Notes: generated from the sequence alone by a model not told the origin. A stretch of DNA of 64,000 nucleotides from Enterobacter sp. CC120223-11 (GCF_900215375.1 NZ_OBEF01000009.1:62001-126000), one strand, 5' to 3'. Shown: positions 16,156 through 26,396, numbered from the stretch's first letter. Translations and numbers: made by a program.

Positions 16156-18156
16156 TTAAAAAAATTGCAGGTTTTTGACCTTGTCCGCCAGACGCTGAGT
16201 CCGCTGTGGGTCGAGCGATATCAGCGCATGAGCCGTTTCTTCACGCAGCTGCGCCAGCAAGGCTTTTCGTCCACCGTGCGCCTGTGCAGCCGGGCTTTGA
16301 GGCTGAAGCGCACTGCGCAGCGCGGGCGACGGCAGCGCGACCGTGGCGACAAGCCGGTTAAGGCTCCCCACCGCCGCCATCAGCGGGCGATGGGCAAAGG
16401 CAAACCCTGCCAGCTCCTGCCAGTCATCTTCTGTAAGGATAGTCTCTGACGGCGGATTCGCCGTGGGCGTGGACTCATCGCGCCAGGCCGCCAGCCAGGC
16501 TTCGTCGCGAGCGAAGCGTTGCTGTTCGCGCTCTGCCAGCGCCTGCCCTGCCGCATTCAGCGGATAAATCGCCATGGCGCTGTAGCAGCCGCTGCTGGCC
16601 TCGCGGTGGGTGCCAAGCCGCAACAGCCGGAAGCCACATTTTTGCCAGAAGCGCCACAGCTCATCAGTAAAGCCAAAGCTCACGGAGAGATAATCGCAGC
16701 CGTCCGCGCTGGCGATGGCTTGCTCAATCATTCTCTGCCCGATGCCCTGCCGCTGACGCTGCGGGTGGATGGCAATACGGCTGACGCGTCGGCTTCGCAG
16801 CGTGGCGGCCTGCGGGCTACCGCCGTGTGCGGCTAATGACTGCGCCACCAGGTTGCCACGCGGGCGGCGGAATCCGGCCCAGACGGCTTCGCTCAGCGCT
16901 TTGCTCAGGCCGCCCTCTTCGACCAGCCACAGTGCGCCAACCCGATCCTGGGCTTCCTGTGCGCTGACAAAGTGCTGGCCCGGCGCGTCCATCATGCGTC
17001 GCAAATCCAGCGGCGAGGTGCGGTAATGCGCGGCACAGAGCAGTCGGTACATCGACGCAGGTAAATCAGGCTCCTGTTGCCAGGCGCTTTGCTCCACTGG
17101 CCTCAGGGATAGTGGCCCGGGTACTGATAATTCGGGCAGTGCGTCGTCAAACAGTAACGCCTGAGCCACAAAAATCTCCAGCGGGCAGCCGCTGGCCCAG
17201 CGCACGGGCTGATGCAAAGAATAAGTTTTCAGATGTGAAAAGCGCGCGCAAAACTTGAGTAAGAAACCGCGCCCCGTACCTTCATAGCCCTGAACCGTGG
17301 TGGTTAACAGCGCGCGCTGGAAACGCTTAACCAGCTTCTCCAGCAGCGGGCCGGGAATGGCGGCGGCTTCATCGACTATCAGCCAGTCGGCCTGTTCTGA
17401 TGAGGCCAGCAGTGCATCGGGAGCCATAAAGCGGAAGCGTTCCCCGGCGAAGTGAGCGAGCACGTCGGTGGCGGCTCTGGCCGGGGCGGTAACAATAGCG
17501 GTGCCTGGAAGCGTTCGTAAGTGCATTCCCGCCAGGGCGGATTTGCCGCGTCCACGCTCCGCCGTTACCACCGCCACGCCGGGTGGCATACTTTTCAACG
17601 CCGTCAAAATGTCGGCCTGTTCTGCCTGCGGTTCGCCGTTAGCGGCATGCCACGCCGGGCGGGCAGCAAATTCAGGCAGCGCGAAAGGCTGAGGCTGTTG
17701 CCAGATCAGGGCCTCGGCATCGTTTTGCAACGTTCGACAGAAATGATGGACAAAGTGCGGCGTGAGGATCGGTTCAGGGCTGTCGCTCCAGCGGATGGAA
17801 TCGGCATCCGCCCTCTCGTGCCAGCGGTTTAAATCGGGCGTCAGCAACACCAGCCAGCTTCCGGCTTTCAGCGTTCCGGCCAGCGCCGCGAAGGCGGCAA
17901 CGTCAAACCCGTCGCGGGCATCAAAAAGGGCGTGTTCGAACTCACGCCCGAGCAGCGTTTTCACGGCCGAAGGCGCACACCAGGGTTCAGGTTGCGAGTG
18001 AGGGCTGATAAACAGGCCGTCGCCGCCGAGAGTTTCTCTCAGCCACTGCGCCTGCTGTTCAGCCCAGTCGACTTCGCCGCTCAGCACCAGCAGGCGGCGA
18101 ATGCCCTGCGCCTTCATGGTCGCGGTTAACGCGAGAATGGCTTCCCTGTCGGTCAT
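16156..18156 (-). CDS. tmcA: tRNA(Met) cytidine acetyltransferase
   Basis: TmcA forms N4-acetylcytidine at the wobble position of elongator tRNA-Met using acetyl-CoA and ATP. The 666-residue protein has an N-terminal helicase-like domain with Walker A E-R-G-R-G-K-S-A-L-A-G near residue 205 and Walker B V-D-E-A-A-A-I-P. A GNAT acetyltransferase domain follows (V-S-R-I-A-I-H-P then Q-R-Q-G-I-G), and then a tRNA-binding tail. The block Y-R-T-S-P-L-D-L-R-R-M-M-D-A-P-G-Q-H-F is typical. The ATG at 18156 directly follows a TTG codon; ypfJ's stop codon lies just upstream, so the two genes are translationally close. The length agrees with E. coli TmcA (671). Confidence 0.95.
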   Translation of the reverse strand: MTDREAILALTATMKAQGIRRLLVLSGEVDWAEQQAQWLRETLGGDGLFISPHSQPEPWCAPSAVKTLLGREFEHALFDARDGFDVAAFAALAGTLKAGSWLVLLTPDLNRWHERADADSIRWSDSPEPILTPHFVHHFCRTLQNDAEALIWQQPQPFALPEFAARPAWHAANGEPQAEQADILTALKSMPPGVAVVTAERGRGKSALAGMHLRTLPGTAIVTAPARAATDVLAHFAGERFRFMAPDALLASSEQADWLIVDEAAAIPGPLLEKLVKRFQRALLTTTVQGYEGTGRGFLLKFCARFSHLKTYSLHQPVRWASGCPLEIFVAQALLFDDALPELSVPGPLSLRPVEQSAWQQEPDLPASMYRLLCAAHYRTSPLDLRRMMDAPGQHFVSAQEAQDRVGALWLVEEGGLSKALSEAVWAGFRRPRGNLVAQSLAAHGGSPQAATLRSRRVSRIAIHPQRQRQGIGQRMIEQAIASADGCDYLSVSFGFTDELWRFWQKCGFRLLRLGTHREASSGCYSAMAIYPLNAAGQALAEREQQRFARDEAWLAAWRDESTPTANPPSETILTEDDWQELAGFAFAHRPLMAAVGSLNRLVATVALPSPALRSALQPQSPAAQAHGGRKALLAQLREETAHALISLDPQRTQRLADKVKNLQFF

Positions 18157-18159
18157 CAA

Positions 18160-19041
18160 TCAGTTCAGCGCAGTTTTACCGAAGGTGTTGCACTGGGACG
18201 GATCGCCGCTGTCAAAGCCGCGTTTGAACCAGGTGTAACGCTGCTCGGAGGTGCCGTGGGTGAAGCTGTCCGGCACCACGCGGCCCTGGCTCTGCTGCTG
18301 CAGACGGTCGTCGCCAATCGCCTCGGCGGCATTCAGCGCTTCCTGCACGTCACCCGCTTCCAGCACGCCCTGCTGCTGCATGCTGTGGCCCCAGACGCCC
18401 GCGAAGCAGTCGGCCTGCAGTTCCATTTTCACCGAGAGCTGATTGACCTGCGTCTGGGAAGCATTCTGCTGCATCTGACGCACTTTCGGCTCGATGCCGA
18501 GCAGCTTCTGCACATGGTGGCCGACCTCATGGGCAATCACGTAGCCCTGGGCGAAGTCGCCGTCGGCGCCGAGCTTGCTTTTCATGTCATCGTAGAAGGA
18601 GAGATCGATATAGACTGTGCTGTCCGCCGGGCAGTAGAACGGGCCCATCACGGACTGGCCGGTGCCGCATCCGGTGCGGGTTGCGCCGCGATACATCACC
18701 AGTTTCGGTTGCTGATACTGGCGGCCCATTTTCTGGAAAATCTGCCCCCAGGTGTCTTCGGTGGTAGCAAGAATCACGGAGGTGAATTTGGCCGCTTCTT
18801 CATCGTTCGGGCTGATAGAGCGCTGAGTGCTCTGCTGCTGCACCATCGGCTGGCCGGTGAGCATGCCGGTGAGATCGACGCCGTAATAGCCAGCGACCAC
18901 CACAACAATCAGCAGAATAATGCCGCCTTTACCGCTCGGCAGACGAAAACCGCCGCGCCCACCGCCCATTGGCGGCATGCCGCCGGAATCGTTCCGCCTG
19001 TCTTCCACATTGTCGCTTTCGCGACGACCTTGCCAACGCAT
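18160..19041 (-). CDS. ypfJ: YpfJ, putative neutral zinc metallopeptidase
   Basis: This 293-residue protein belongs to the YpfJ/zinc-metallopeptidase family (Pfam Zn_peptidase). A charged N-terminus with a Gly-rich segment precedes one membrane anchor at residues about 40-52. A large exported domain follows, carrying the zinc motif H-E-V-G-H at 171-175. Two cysteines in T-G-C-G and F-Y-C-P-A-D may form a disulfide. The closing H-G-T-S-E-Q-R-Y-x-W-F-x-R-G-F block is the family signature. No substrate is known. It overlaps tightly with tmcA downstream and likely shares its mRNA. Confidence 0.93.
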   Translation of the reverse strand: MRWQGRRESDNVEDRRNDSGGMPPMGGGRGGFRLPSGKGGIILLIVVVVAGYYGVDLTGMLTGQPMVQQQSTQRSISPNDEEAAKFTSVILATTEDTWGQIFQKMGRQYQQPKLVMYRGATRTGCGTGQSVMGPFYCPADSTVYIDLSFYDDMKSKLGADGDFAQGYVIAHEVGHHVQKLLGIEPKVRQMQQNASQTQVNQLSVKMELQADCFAGVWGHSMQQQGVLEAGDVQEALNAAEAIGDDRLQQQSQGRVVPDSFTHGTSEQRYTWFKRGFDSGDPSQCNTFGKTALN

Positions 19042-19124
19042 AGGAACCTCTGAATTTTATGTTTCTGATACAGAGATCGTAGGCGGTTAAGCGTGGAATT
19101 ACCATAGTAAACAAGGCAGATAGC

Positions 19125-19148
19125 AAAAGAGGATGCTAAGCATCCTCT
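19125..19148 (-). terminator. Intrinsic terminator of purC
   Basis: A 10-bp perfect stem, AGAGGATGCT (19128-19137) with AGCATCCTCT (19139-19148), is followed on the minus strand by TTTTGC. It lies 21 bases after the purC stop. Confidence 0.85.
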
Positions 19149-19168
19149 CATTTTATAAGGAGTTAGGA

Positions 19169-19882
19169 TTAATCGAGGTTCACGCCCAGACGACGAGCCA
19201 CTTCTTCGTAGGCTTCAATCAGGCCACCGAGGCTCTGGCGGAAGCGGTCTTTGTCCATTTTATCCATGGTGTTTTTGTCCCACAGGCGGCTGCCGTCCGG
19301 GGAGAACTCGTCGCCGAGAACCACTTTACCGTTGAACAGACCAAACTCAAGCTTGAAGTCGACCAGGATCAGACCGGCATCGTCGAACAGCTTTTTCAGC
19401 ACGTCGTTAGCTTTGAAAGTCAGCTCTTGCATGGTTGCCAGATTTTCTTTACTGACCCAGCCGAAAGTTTCGCAGTAGGATTCGTTGACCATTGGATCGT
19501 GCATGGCGTCGTTTTTCAGGAACAGGTCGAACAGCGGTGGATTCAGCTCGATACCTTCTTCGATGCCCAGACGCTTCACCAGCGAGCCTGCCGCGCGGTT
19601 ACGCACCACGCACTCCACAGGGACCATATCCAGTTTTTTCACCAGACATTCGGTATCGGAGAGCAGCTGCTCCATTTGGGTCGGAATGCCTGCTTCTTCC
19701 AGCTTGCTCATAATGAAATGGTTGAACTTGTTGTTCACCATGCCTTTACGGTCGAACTGTTCAATACGCGCTCCGTCACCTGCTGACGTATCGTTGCGGA
19801 ATTCGAGCACCAACAGGTCCGGGTTTTCCGTGCTGTAAACGGTTTTCGCTTTGCCGCGATACAACTCAGCTTGCTTTTGCAT
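19169..19882 (-). CDS. purC: Phosphoribosylaminoimidazole-succinocarboxamide synthase
   Basis: PurC (SAICAR synthetase) joins aspartate to CAIR with ATP in de novo purine synthesis. The 237-residue length equals that of E. coli PurC. Recognisable blocks are the N-terminal [10 protein letters not shown], then F-R-N-D-T-S-A, the substrate-binding [12 protein letters not shown], and L-V-D-F-K-L-E-F-G, followed by G-D-E[10 protein letters not shown]. It is cytosolic and transcribed alone, between the bamC terminator and its own terminator. A PurR box lies 52-67 bases upstream of the start. Confidence 0.97.
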   Translation of the reverse strand: MQKQAELYRGKAKTVYSTENPDLLVLEFRNDTSAGDGARIEQFDRKGMVNNKFNHFIMSKLEEAGIPTQMEQLLSDTECLVKKLDMVPVECVVRNRAAGSLVKRLGIEEGIELNPPLFDLFLKNDAMHDPMVNESYCETFGWVSKENLATMQELTFKANDVLKKLFDDAGLILVDFKLEFGLFNGKVVLGDEFSPDGSRLWDKNTMDKMDKDRFRQSLGGLIEAYEEVARRLGVNLD

Positions 19883-19933
19883 CTTTCAATACTCCGGTCA
19901 GGAAAATGAACAAAAAATCAGGTTTTCTGCGCT

Positions 19934-19955
19934 ACGCACACGTTTGCGTATCATA
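19934..19955 (-). promoter_or_regulatory. purC promoter -10 with adjoining PurR box
   Basis: On the minus strand TATGAT (19950-19955) is followed at once by ACGCAAACGTGTGCGT (19934-19949). The latter fits the PurR consensus ANGCAANCGNTTNCNT except at one position. The operator begins right after the -10, so a bound PurR-hypoxanthine complex would block initiation. Confidence 0.85.
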
Positions 19956-19959
19956 TCAG

Positions 19960-19990
19960 AAAAAAGGGCCGGATTGCGCCAGCCCTTTAA
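19960..19990 (-). terminator. Intrinsic terminator of dapA-bamC
   Basis: AAAGGGC (minus strand, complement 19982-19988) pairs with GCCCTTT (complement 19963-19969) and is followed by further T residues. It sits directly after the bamC stop and before the purC promoter. Confidence 0.8.
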
Positions 19991-19994
19991 AATC

Positions 19995-21026
19995 TTACTT
20001 AAATGCCGCCTGGAACACCGCCACCAGCGCGTCGTTCTGCGACTGGGTCAGGGTGTGTCCTTTCGGATCGATAAACTGCATGCTGCTGCGGTTATCGAGG
20101 TCGCCGACCTGCAGCTTGTAGTCACCAGAGGTCAGGCCCGGGTCACGAGCGCCCAGATCGCGCCAGCTGCTGTCCGACAGCGGTTTGTAGGTAACGGTCA
20201 CGCTACCGGTAGAACGGGTGCTGTCGGTCACTTTCATGCCCACTTTTTCAAGCGTGGCCGGAAGCTTCTGCCACACCTGGTTGAACGGTGCACGCACCAC
20301 CAGCATTGGCAGGCCGGTGTCATCTGCGGCGCTCTGCACGTCGAAGGTGGCACCGTCGCGGCTTTGTGCGGCGTTCTGCGCGGTGGTCGCGTTCTTGTCC
20401 AGACCGGCGGAAATCACGTTCAGCATTTCGGCGCTGTAGCGCTGCATGGAAGCGGCATCGGCAACCGGTTTACCCGCCTGCTCAAGATTCAGCAGTTTCA
20501 CCACTACGGCCTGTTGATAGCCCTGCGGTTTCACGGAGACCTGATAGCGACCGCGGTACTGCTGGTCTTCGTCCAGACGGTTCCACTGTACCCAGTCGGT
20601 GGTCAGAGACTGCGAAGCATCGTCACGCTTGTCGATGGTGTAGTTTTTGCCCTGAATAATGCTCACTACCTGCGGCCACAGGTTGCCGCTACGGCCGCTT
20701 TCGACCAGCAGCTGAGCGGTGTCACCGGTGAACTGGGTGCGCGCACCGGACACCAGCGCTAACGGCTGTGCAGGCGGACGAATATCCAGCGCTTTCCCCG
20801 TGGCACCGTCGCCGCGAGCAACCGGGATGTTGTAGTCGCCGTTCTGAATCGGCAGGATCATCCCGGCAGGCGCGTGAAGTTCAGAAAGCGGCGCCGCTTC
20901 CAGGTAGGATTCATCACCACTTACCTGGCGCTTGTAGCGCGAATCGGAACTGCAGGCTGCAAGAAGCAGAACAAGCGAAACACCCGCAACTTTTGCCAGC
21001 TGCGACTTCTGTACTGAGTAAGCCAT
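19995..21026 (-). CDS. bamC: Outer membrane protein assembly factor BamC
   Basis: BamC is a lipoprotein of the BAM complex that folds beta-barrel proteins into the outer membrane. This 343-residue copy has a signal peptide with lipobox L-L-A-A-C and Cys25 as the lipidated residue. The unstructured N-terminal segment that binds BamD follows ([13 protein letters not shown]), then two helix-grip domains. Its sequence closely tracks E. coli BamC (344). The ATG at 21026 was chosen because GGAG precedes it; a TTG one codon earlier is less likely. It is 16 bases downstream of dapA, forming the standard dapA-bamC operon. It is relevant here because the window also encodes a giant autotransporter whose barrel needs BAM. 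Confidence 0.97.
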   Translation of the reverse strand: MAYSVQKSQLAKVAGVSLVLLLAACSSDSRYKRQVSGDESYLEAAPLSELHAPAGMILPIQNGDYNIPVARGDGATGKALDIRPPAQPLALVSGARTQFTGDTAQLLVESGRSGNLWPQVVSIIQGKNYTIDKRDDASQSLTTDWVQWNRLDEDQQYRGRYQVSVKPQGYQQAVVVKLLNLEQAGKPVADAASMQRYSAEMLNVISAGLDKNATTAQNAAQSRDGATFDVQSAADDTGLPMLVVRAPFNQVWQKLPATLEKVGMKVTDSTRSTGSVTVTYKPLSDSSWRDLGARDPGLTSGDYKLQVGDLDNRSSMQFIDPKGHTLTQSQNDALVAVFQAAFK

Positions 21027-21042
21027 CAAATCTCCCTAAACT

Positions 21043-21921
21043 TTACAGCAAACCGGCATGCTTCAGCGCGGAAGCCACCACGTCACGGCCATGGGCGGTG
21101 ATCGGGGTCATTGGCAGGCGCAGCGTATCGGTCGCCACAAGACCCAACTCCATACAGGCCCATTTCACCGGGATAGGATTGGGTTCGACAAATAATTTAT
21201 TGTGCAACGGCATCAGACGCTGGTTAATCGCACGGGCTTCAGCAAAGCGCCCGTCGGCGGCCAGTTTACACATTTCCGCCATGTCGCGCGCGGCAACGTT
21301 AGTGGTCACGGAAATCACACCGTGGCCGCCGAGCTGCATGAAGTCCAGCGCAGTAGCGTCATCGCCGCTCAGCAGAATGAAGTCGTCTGAAACCAGCTCT
21401 TTGATCTGGTGAACGCGACTTAAGTTCCCTGTGGCTTCCTTAATACCGATAATATTTTTGATTTCGGCAAGGCGGCCCACGGTTTCCGGCAGCATATCGC
21501 AGCCGGTACGGGACGGCACATTATACAGAATTTGTGGTAAATCAGTATGTTCGGCAATCGCTTTGAAGTGCTGGAACAGCCCTTCCTGGGTCGGGCGATT
21601 GTAGTAAGGGGTGACGGTCAGACAACCGACAATGCCGCTGTTATTGAAGCGCTGGGTCAGGCTGATTGCTTCGGCGGTGGCGTTCGCGCCTGTACCGGCA
21701 ATGACAGGAATACGGCCATCGGCAAGCTCTACGGTCATCAGCACTACGTCGCCGTGCTCGTCGTGGCTCAGGGTGGCAGACTCCCCGGTCGTCCCTACCG
21801 ACACAATCGCCGAGGTTCCGTTGGCGACATGGTAATCAATCAGTTTTTTCAGGCTGGAACGGTCGACCTGACCTTTTTCATCCATCGGCGTGACAAGCGC
21901 TACAATACTTCCCGTGAACAT
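21043..21921 (-). CDS. dapA: 4-hydroxy-tetrahydrodipicolinate synthase
   Basis: DapA condenses pyruvate with aspartate semialdehyde in the lysine/diaminopimelate pathway. The 292-residue length and sequence match E. coli DapA. The Schiff-base lysine is Lys161 in G-I-K-E-A-T-G, Tyr133 lies in L-Y-N-V-P-S-R-T-G, and Arg138 binds the carboxylate. The G-T-T-G-E-S motif near residue 43 is present. It forms a cytosolic tetramer inhibited by lysine. It is the first gene of the dapA-bamC operon and is divergent from gcvR. Confidence 0.98.
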   Translation of the reverse strand: MFTGSIVALVTPMDEKGQVDRSSLKKLIDYHVANGTSAIVSVGTTGESATLSHDEHGDVVLMTVELADGRIPVIAGTGANATAEAISLTQRFNNSGIVGCLTVTPYYNRPTQEGLFQHFKAIAEHTDLPQILYNVPSRTGCDMLPETVGRLAEIKNIIGIKEATGNLSRVHQIKELVSDDFILLSGDDATALDFMQLGGHGVISVTTNVAARDMAEMCKLAADGRFAEARAINQRLMPLHNKLFVEPNPIPVKWACMELGLVATDTLRLPMTPITAHGRDVVASALKHAGLL

Positions 21922-22073
21922 GGGCCATCCTCGGTGCGGGTGCGGACAAGAGCCTCAATGGTACGTTTGGTCCTGTTATAAAAGCAAGAGAGCAGAGACA
22001 CTCAGGATGTTGTATGCATGTTTTTTTTATGCTTTCCTAGTCACAACCTCCCCTTTTCACAGGAAGAACAGGT

Positions 22074-22643
22074 TTGACAGCCTCCCTGCATCACTATCTG
22101 GTGATTACCGCCCTGGGTGCCGACCGCCCCGGCATCGTAAACACCATCACTCGTCACGTCAGTAGCTGTGGCTGTAATATTGAGGACAGCCGCCTGGCGA
22201 TGCTCGGCGATGAGTTTACGTTTATTATGCTGCTCTCCGGCTCCTGGAACGCCATTACGCTGATTGAATCGACCCTGCCGCTGAAAGGGGCGGAGCTGGA
22301 TCTGCTGATTGTGATGAAGCGCACCTCGGCTCAGCCGCGCCCGGCGCAGCCGTCAACCGTCTGGCTGCAGGTGGAAGTGCCTGATTCACCGCACATCATC
22401 GAGCGTTTTACCGGTTTGCTGGACGCCAATGAGATGAACATCGCCGAGCTGGTGTCACGCACTCAGCCTGGCAATAACGCCTCTGCGCCGCAGCTGTTTA
22501 TTCAGGTGACAGCGCACAGTCCGGCGTCGCAAAATGCGGCGAAGATCGAACAAGCGTTTAAAGACCTGTGTACAGAACTGAAAGCGCAAGGCAGTATAAA
22601 CATCGTCAATTATTCACAGCATGATGAACAAGATGGAGTTTAG
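22074..22643 (+). CDS. gcvR: Glycine cleavage system transcriptional repressor GcvR
   Basis: GcvR binds the activator GcvA and, without glycine, turns it into a repressor of gcvTHP. The 189-residue protein consists of two ACT domains: the first starts H-Y-L-V-I-T-A-L-G-A-D-R-P-G-I-V, the second V-P-D-S-P-H-I-I-E-R-F. There is no DNA-binding domain, as expected. The start is a TTG at 22074 giving M-T-A-S-L-H-H-Y-L-V, with AGGAAG upstream; no ATG or GTG lies at the right place. It sits two bases upstream of bcp and is likely cotranscribed with it. Confidence 0.93.
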   Translation: MTASLHHYLVITALGADRPGIVNTITRHVSSCGCNIEDSRLAMLGDEFTFIMLLSGSWNAITLIESTLPLKGAELDLLIVMKRTSAQPRPAQPSTVWLQVEVPDSPHIIERFTGLLDANEMNIAELVSRTQPGNNASAPQLFIQVTAHSPASQNAAKIEQAFKDLCTELKAQGSINIVNYSQHDEQDGV

Positions 22644-22645
22644 TA

Positions 22646-23116
22646 ATGACCCCACTGAAAGCCGGTGACATCGCACCGAAATTTAGCCTGCCCGATCAAG
22701 ACGGCGAGCAAGTAAATTTGACCGACTTCCAGGGACAGCGTGTTCTGGTTTATTTCTACCCGAAAGCCATGACCCCGGGCTGTACCGTCCAGGCCTGCGG
22801 CTTGCGCGACAATATGGATGAGTTGAAGAAAGCGGGCGTTGAAGTGCTGGGTATCAGCACCGACAAACCGGAAAAGCTCTCCCGTTTCGCCGAAAAAGAG
22901 CTGCTGAATTTCACTCTGCTTTCTGACGAAGACCACCAGGTCTGCGAACAGTTTGGTATCTGGGGCGAGAAGTCCTTCATGGGCAAAACCTATGACGGCA
23001 TTCACCGCATCAGCTTCCTCATCGACGGCGACGGCAAAGTTCAGCACGTCTTCGACGACTTCAAAACCAGCAATCACCACGACGTGGTGCTGAACTGGCT
23101 GAAAGAGAACGCCTGA
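22646..23116 (+). CDS. bcp: Thioredoxin-dependent thiol peroxidase Bcp (atypical 2-Cys peroxiredoxin)
   Basis: Bcp reduces hydrogen peroxide and organic hydroperoxides with electrons from thioredoxin. The 156-residue protein has the peroxidatic Cys46 in T-P-G-C-T and the resolving Cys51 five residues later (V-Q-A-C-G-L-R-D), the hallmark of this subgroup. The remaining sequence is nearly identical to E. coli Bcp. It is cytosolic. The ATG lies two bases after the gcvR stop. Confidence 0.97.
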   Translation: MTPLKAGDIAPKFSLPDQDGEQVNLTDFQGQRVLVYFYPKAMTPGCTVQACGLRDNMDELKKAGVEVLGISTDKPEKLSRFAEKELLNFTLLSDEDHQVCEQFGIWGEKSFMGKTYDGIHRISFLIDGDGKVQHVFDDFKTSNHHDVVLNWLKENA

Positions 23117-23134
23117 TAACGAACCTTAAGAAAG

Positions 23135-23177
23135 AAAAGGCCCGTTTGCATCTCATTGCTGACGGGCCTTTTTTTGC
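23135..23177. terminator. Terminator after bcp, probably bidirectional
   Basis: AAAAGGCCCGT (23135-23145) pairs with ACGGGCCTTTT (23162-23172) and is followed by more T residues on the plus strand. The A-rich left flank gives a T run on the minus strand as well, which could serve perM. Confidence 0.87.
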
Positions 23178-23183
23178 TTCATT

Positions 23184-23263
23184 GCCCGGCGGCGCTCCCG
23201 CTTGCCTGGCCTACAAATTCTCTATGTATCGTAGGCCGGCGTCAGGCGTGGCCGCCACCCGGC
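23184..23263. repeat. Pair of REP elements in inverted orientation (BIME)
   Basis: Two palindromic units, about 23184-23214 (ending C-C-T-A-C) and 23231-23263 (starting G-T-A-G-G-C-C), face each other across a short spacer between bcp and perM. They have the GC-rich form usual for enterobacterial REP sequences. Confidence 0.75.
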
Positions 23264-23278
23264 AGTGTTGTCGCTATT

Positions 23279-24340
23279 TTACTCTGCCGCCGCCGGGCTG
23301 TCCGGCCAGGCGTGTACCACCGCTTTAATCAGCGTCGCCAGTGGAATGGCGAAGAAGACGCCCCAGAAGCCCCACAGGCCGCCGAAAATTACCACTGATA
23401 GGATGATCACCAGCGGGTGCAGGTTCACCGCCTCGGAGAACAGCACCGGCACCAGCAGGTTGCCGTCGAGTCCCTGAATAATCAGGTACACGGCAAACAG
23501 GCTCCAGAACTCCGTTCCCAGGCCAAACTGGAACAGCGCCACAAACACCACAGGAATGGTCACTACGAACGCGCCGATATAAGGGATCAGCACCGAGACG
23601 CCCACCAGCACCGACAGCAGCAGCGAATAATTCAGTCCGAAAAGCAGGAAGCCAATCCAGGTCGCCACGCCAACCACGATCATTTCCAGCACCTTACCGC
23701 GAATGTAGTTGGTGATTTGCTGGTTCATCTCCTTCCACACCTGCCCCGCCAGCCCGCGGTTTCGTGGCAGCACGCGGCGCACGGCGTTGAGCATCTGCTC
23801 TTTGTCCTTCACCAGGAAGAACACCATCAGCGGCACTAATACCAGATAGACGGCAAGGGTCAGCAGCCCGACCAGCGAAGCAAGTGAGTATTTCACCACT
23901 GAATCACCCATGGTCGTCATTCGCCCGCGCAGGTTCTCCGCCATCGCATCGATGATCCCCGCATCCATCAGGGCCGGATAGCGGCGCGGCAGCGTGGCGG
24001 CAAAATCAGAGAGCTTATTGAGCATGCCGGGCATGTCGCGGATTAAATTAATGCCCTGTTGCCAGGCAACCGGCATCACTACGAACGCCATTAGCAGCAT
24101 CGCGCCGACGAACAGCACCAGCACAATGGAGGTCGCCCAGCGTCGTGAGCAGCCGATGCGCTCCAGGCGTACGGTCGGCCACTCCAGAAGATAGGCCAGT
24201 ACCAGCGCCACCAGTAACGGTGCCAGCAGGCCGCTGAAGAAGAAGAGAATGCCGAAACCGGCAAGCAGAATGACCAGCAGCGCTATCGCTTCCGGGTCGC
24301 TAAAACGACGACGATACCACTGCATTAACATTTCGAGCAT
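23279..24340 (-). CDS. perM: AI-2E family inner-membrane transporter PerM
   Basis: PerM is a polytopic inner-membrane protein of the AI-2E transporter (TqsA/PerM) family; its substrate is not established. This 353-residue copy equals E. coli PerM in length and begins M-L-E-M-L-M-Q-W-Y-R-R-R. Eight or so hydrophobic segments are visible, including L-L-V-I-L-L-A-G-F-G-I-L-F-F-F near the N-terminus. The typical block L-I-P-Y-I-G-A-F-V-V-T-I-P and the late G-G-L-W-G-F-W-G-V-F-F-A-I-P motif follow. The ATG at 24340 was chosen by this N-terminus although the frame is open for another 31 codons. It is divergent from bepA. Confidence 0.95.
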   Translation of the reverse strand: MLEMLMQWYRRRFSDPEAIALLVILLAGFGILFFFSGLLAPLLVALVLAYLLEWPTVRLERIGCSRRWATSIVLVLFVGAMLLMAFVVMPVAWQQGINLIRDMPGMLNKLSDFAATLPRRYPALMDAGIIDAMAENLRGRMTTMGDSVVKYSLASLVGLLTLAVYLVLVPLMVFFLVKDKEQMLNAVRRVLPRNRGLAGQVWKEMNQQITNYIRGKVLEMIVVGVATWIGFLLFGLNYSLLLSVLVGVSVLIPYIGAFVVTIPVVFVALFQFGLGTEFWSLFAVYLIIQGLDGNLLVPVLFSEAVNLHPLVIILSVVIFGGLWGFWGVFFAIPLATLIKAVVHAWPDSPAAAE

Positions 24341-24563
24341 GACTACACCGTTCCCTGAATGGCGGGCAAAAGGCCCGCGTGAATTGTATCGAAATGTCAC
24401 GAAATTGCCTGTGCTTTTTGCCCTGCGCCGCACTGTACAGCAAAAGTCGCCCGCGGCTATTTCCAGGCGTGCCTCAGCCAGCTAAACTGCCAGGGCAGCC
24501 GACAGTGGAACGTTACGCCGCGTCGTCGGTCAAACTGGCACACCCTACAGACAGGACCGAGTT

Positions 24564-26027
24564 ATGTTCAGGCAGTTAAAGAAAACGCTGGTTGCGACTC
24601 TCATCGCGTCGTTGACCCTGGGCCAGGCCCTGCCCGCCTTTGCGGACACCGCCGATTCCCTGCCGGATATGGGCACCACCGCAGGCAGCACGCTCTCTAT
24701 CGGACAAGAGATGCAGATGGGTGATTACTACGTGCGCCAGCTGCGCGGCAGCGCGCCGCTGATAAACGATCCTTTGCTGGTGCAGTACATCAACGGTCTC
24801 GGGATGCGCCTGGTTTCCCACGCCAACTCTGTGCGCACGCCGTTCCACTTCTTTTTAATTAACAACGACGAGCTGAACGCCTTCGCCTTCTTCGGCGGCA
24901 ACGTGGTCCTGCACTCGGCGCTGTTCCGCTATGCCGATACCGAAAGCCAGCTGGCTTCAGTTATGGCGCACGAAATTTCACACGTGACTCAGCGCCACCT
25001 GGCGCGTGCCATGGAGGATCAGAAGCGTAACGCCCCGCTGACATGGGTTGGCGCGCTCGGCTCCATTCTGTTAGCGATGGCAAGCCCGCAGGCAGGGATG
25101 GCCGCGCTGACGGGCACCCTGGCAGGAACCCAACAGGGGCTTATCAGCTTCACGCGCCAGAATGAAGAGGAAGCGGACCGCATCGGGATCCAGGTCCTGC
25201 AACGCTCCGGCTTCGACCCGCAGGGCATGCCGCAGTTTATGGACAAGCTGATGGATCAGTCCCGCTACTCCTCACGCCCTCCGGAGATGCTGCTGACGCA
25301 CCCGCTGCCGGAAAGCCGTCTGTCTGATGCGCGTAACCGCGCCAACCAGATGCGCCCGGTCGTCGTGCAATCCTCAGAAGATTTCTACATGGCCAAGGCG
25401 CGTACGCTCGGCATGTATAACAACGGGCAAAACCAGCTCGGCAGCGACCTGCTCGACAACTGGTCGAAGGGCAATATCCGCGAGCAGCACGCCGCGCAGT
25501 ACGGGCGCGCACTCCAGGCCATGGAAGCCAGCAACTATGCCGAAGCCAGCAAGCAGCTACAGCCGCTGCTGACGGCAAACCCGCAGAATGCCTGGTATCT
25601 CGACCTCGCCACGGACATTTCGCTGGGGCAGAAAAAGAACGCCGAGGCGGTCAACCGCCTGAAAGCGGCGAAGGATCTGCGCACCAATCCAGTGCTGCAA
25701 CTGAACCTCGCCAACGCCCTGCTGCAGTCCGGCAATCCGGGCGAAGCGGCCACCCTGCTCAACCGTTATACGTTTACCTATAAAGACGATACCAACGGCT
25801 GGGATCTGCTGGCGCAGGCGGAAGGCCAGCTTGGCAACCGCGATCAGGAACTTGCCGCGCGGGCGGAAGGCATGGCGCTGGTTGGCCGACTCGATCAGGC
25901 GATTTCCCTGCTCAGCAGCGCCAGCTCGCAGGTCAAGCTTGGCAGTCTGCAACAGGCCCGCTATGACGCGCGCATCGATCAGTTCCGCCAGCTGCAGGAC
26001 ACCTTTAAACCCTATATGAAAATGTAA
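24564..26027 (+). CDS. bepA: Beta-barrel assembly-enhancing protease BepA
   Basis: BepA is a periplasmic M48 zinc metalloprotease and chaperone that helps mature LptD and degrades misassembled outer-membrane proteins. The 487-residue length equals that of E. coli BepA (YfgC). A cleavable signal peptide ends near residue 27 (A-F-A-D). The protease domain carries H-E-I-S-H at 136-140, with the third zinc ligand in the following N-E-E-E-A-D-R block. The C-terminal 170 residues form TPR repeats. It is followed by yfgD after 9 bases. Confidence 0.97.
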   Translation: MFRQLKKTLVATLIASLTLGQALPAFADTADSLPDMGTTAGSTLSIGQEMQMGDYYVRQLRGSAPLINDPLLVQYINGLGMRLVSHANSVRTPFHFFLINNDELNAFAFFGGNVVLHSALFRYADTESQLASVMAHEISHVTQRHLARAMEDQKRNAPLTWVGALGSILLAMASPQAGMAALTGTLAGTQQGLISFTRQNEEEADRIGIQVLQRSGFDPQGMPQFMDKLMDQSRYSSRPPEMLLTHPLPESRLSDARNRANQMRPVVVQSSEDFYMAKARTLGMYNNGQNQLGSDLLDNWSKGNIREQHAAQYGRALQAMEASNYAEASKQLQPLLTANPQNAWYLDLATDISLGQKKNAEAVNRLKAAKDLRTNPVLQLNLANALLQSGNPGEAATLLNRYTFTYKDDTNGWDLLAQAEGQLGNRDQELAARAEGMALVGRLDQAISLLSSASSQVKLGSLQQARYDARIDQFRQLQDTFKPYMKM

Positions 26028-26036
26028 GGACACCCG

Positions 26037-26393
26037 ATGAGTCACCCGGTCTCGATTTACCACAACCCGCGCTGTTCCAAAAGCCGCGAAACCCTGGCGC
26101 TGCTGAAAGAGAAAGGCGTTGAGCCAGACGTGGTGCTGTACCTTGACACGCCGCCGGATGCCGCCACGCTGAAAAGCCTGCTGAAAATGCTCGGCATGAA
26201 AAGCGCCCGCGAGCTGATGCGCCAGAAGGAAGATCTCTACAAAGAGCTGAACCTGGCGGACAGCGCGCTCAGCGAAGCCGATCTGATTAAAGCGATGATT
26301 GCCAATCCGAAGCTGATTGAGCGCCCGATTGTGGTGAAAAACGGCCAGGCGCGCATCGGTCGCCCGCCGGAGTCGGTGCTGGAAATTCTGTAA
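26037..26393 (+). CDS. yfgD: ArsC-family reductase YfgD
   Basis: This 118-residue thioredoxin-fold protein belongs to the ArsC (glutaredoxin-linked arsenate reductase) family. The nucleophilic Cys13 lies in Y-H-N-P-R-C-S-K-S-R, as in ArsC, and I-E-R-P-I-V forms the later substrate loop. E. coli YfgD is a chromosomal member without a proven arsenate role, and there is no ars operon here. Translation is probably coupled to bepA, 9 bases upstream. In E. coli the next gene rightward is hda; here a four-gene insert separates them. Confidence 0.92.
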   Translation: MSHPVSIYHNPRCSKSRETLALLKEKGVEPDVVLYLDTPPDAATLKSLLKMLGMKSARELMRQKEDLYKELNLADSALSEADLIKAMIANPKLIERPIVVKNGQARIGRPPESVLEIL

Positions 26394-26396
26394 TCT